Source of the DNA: an uncultured Anaerolineales bacterium
GTDB lineage: Bacteria; Chloroflexota; Anaerolineae; Anaerolineales; UBA11657
Assembly: GCA_913031335.1 (NCBI GenBank)
Contig: CAJWGI010000086.1
Location: 1-6,280, forward strand
DNA: 6,280 nucleotides
Reading direction: 5' to 3'
Below are positions 6,016 through 6,280 of the stretch, in pieces; positions within the stretch are counted from its first letter, which is position 1, and each line of letters opens with the position of its first letter. The notes beneath the pieces were generated by a model. The model was not told the DNA's origin and did not search any database. It saw only the letters and a program-made list of their open reading frames with translations. The translations under genes and the position numbers were made by a program.

Positions 6016-6280
6016 ATGCAGCTCGCTGACCGCATGGGCACCATCAAACCGTATTTCTTCGCCAAACTCGGCGTACGGATCACCAAGATGCGGACACAAG
6101 GAACAGATGTGATCCGTCTGGACATGGGCTCGCCCGATATGCCCCCAGCACCGTTTATTGTTCAGGAGTTGCAGCGCGCTGCCGACCAACCTGATCGCCA
6201 CGGATATTCCCAGTTGGGCGGCTCACCCGGCTTTCGCGAAGCTGTTGCAACTTATTACACCCGGCATTTCGGCGTCACGC
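6016..6280 (+). CDS. Class I/II PLP aminotransferase, N-terminal part only
   Basis: The first 88 residues of a gene that runs off the right edge. MQLADRMGTIKPYFFAKL (1-18), GTDVIRLDMGSPDMPP (29-44) and HGYSQLGGSPGFREAVATYY (62-81) match the N-terminal arm and the G-x-P-D and Y-x-x-x-x-G-x-x-x-x-R-E-A motifs of fold-type I aspartate/LL-diaminopimelate aminotransferase relatives. These enzymes move amino groups between amino acids and 2-oxo acids using pyridoxal phosphate. The PLP lysine and substrate-specificity residues are outside the window, so the substrate cannot be stated. The start is set by the GAGGAG ribosome binding site and family-like N-terminus. The gene begins 23 bases after the DUF3048 gene on the same strand. 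Confidence 0.88.
   Translation, partial: MQLADRMGTIKPYFFAKLGVRITKMRTQGTDVIRLDMGSPDMPPAPFIVQELQRAADQPDRHGYSQLGGSPGFREAVATYYTRHFGVT

Overview
The window is a GC-rich, gene-dense stretch of a bacterial chromosome with seven protein genes, one tRNA gene and almost no intergenic space. The best guess for the source is a Chloroflexota lineage (Anaerolineae-like), probably from a metagenome. This rests on the DUF3048 lipoprotein with its long Pro/Ala/Thr-rich linker, the two-gene aldehyde dehydrogenase arrangement and the tRNA without an encoded CCA. It is inference, since no ribosomal or other phylogenetic marker is present.

Layout. (1) Positions 2-1893, + strand: a 5'-truncated catalytic aldehyde dehydrogenase overlaps by 4 bases (ATGA) a 288-residue ALDH-like protein that has lost every active-site motif. 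Together they look like the ALDH16 architecture (catalytic ALDH domain plus degenerate ALDH domain) split over two genes. (2) Positions 1904-3409, - strand: a complete M32 (Taq-type) metallocarboxypeptidase, ending only 10 bases from the ALDH pair. (3) Positions 3410-3492: an 83-base divergent promoter region with a -10-like box on each strand and a 14-base perfect palindrome. (4) Positions 3493-4056, + strand: a short class II (FucA/AraD-type) aldolase, apparently with almost no 5' leader. (5) Positions 4099-4171: tRNA-Glu(UUC), whose promoter -35 box overlaps the aldolase stop codon. (6) Positions 4231-5992, + strand: two overlapping lipoprotein genes, a small predicted beta-rich protein of unknown function and a DUF3048 (YerB-like) protein. 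(7) Positions 6016 to the right edge, + strand: the N-terminus of a class I/II aminotransferase.

Functionally this is mixed housekeeping and catabolic content: aldehyde oxidation, peptide trimming, a sugar-phosphate aldolase, a tRNA, cell-surface lipoproteins and amino-acid metabolism. Apart from the ALDH pair and the lipoprotein pair, the genes need not work together. No mobile element, CRISPR array, defence system or riboswitch is visible. The first 34 bases form a perfect palindrome that may be a contig-end fold-back artefact. The most interesting biological item is the split ALDH16-like pair. I see no convincing undescribed system.
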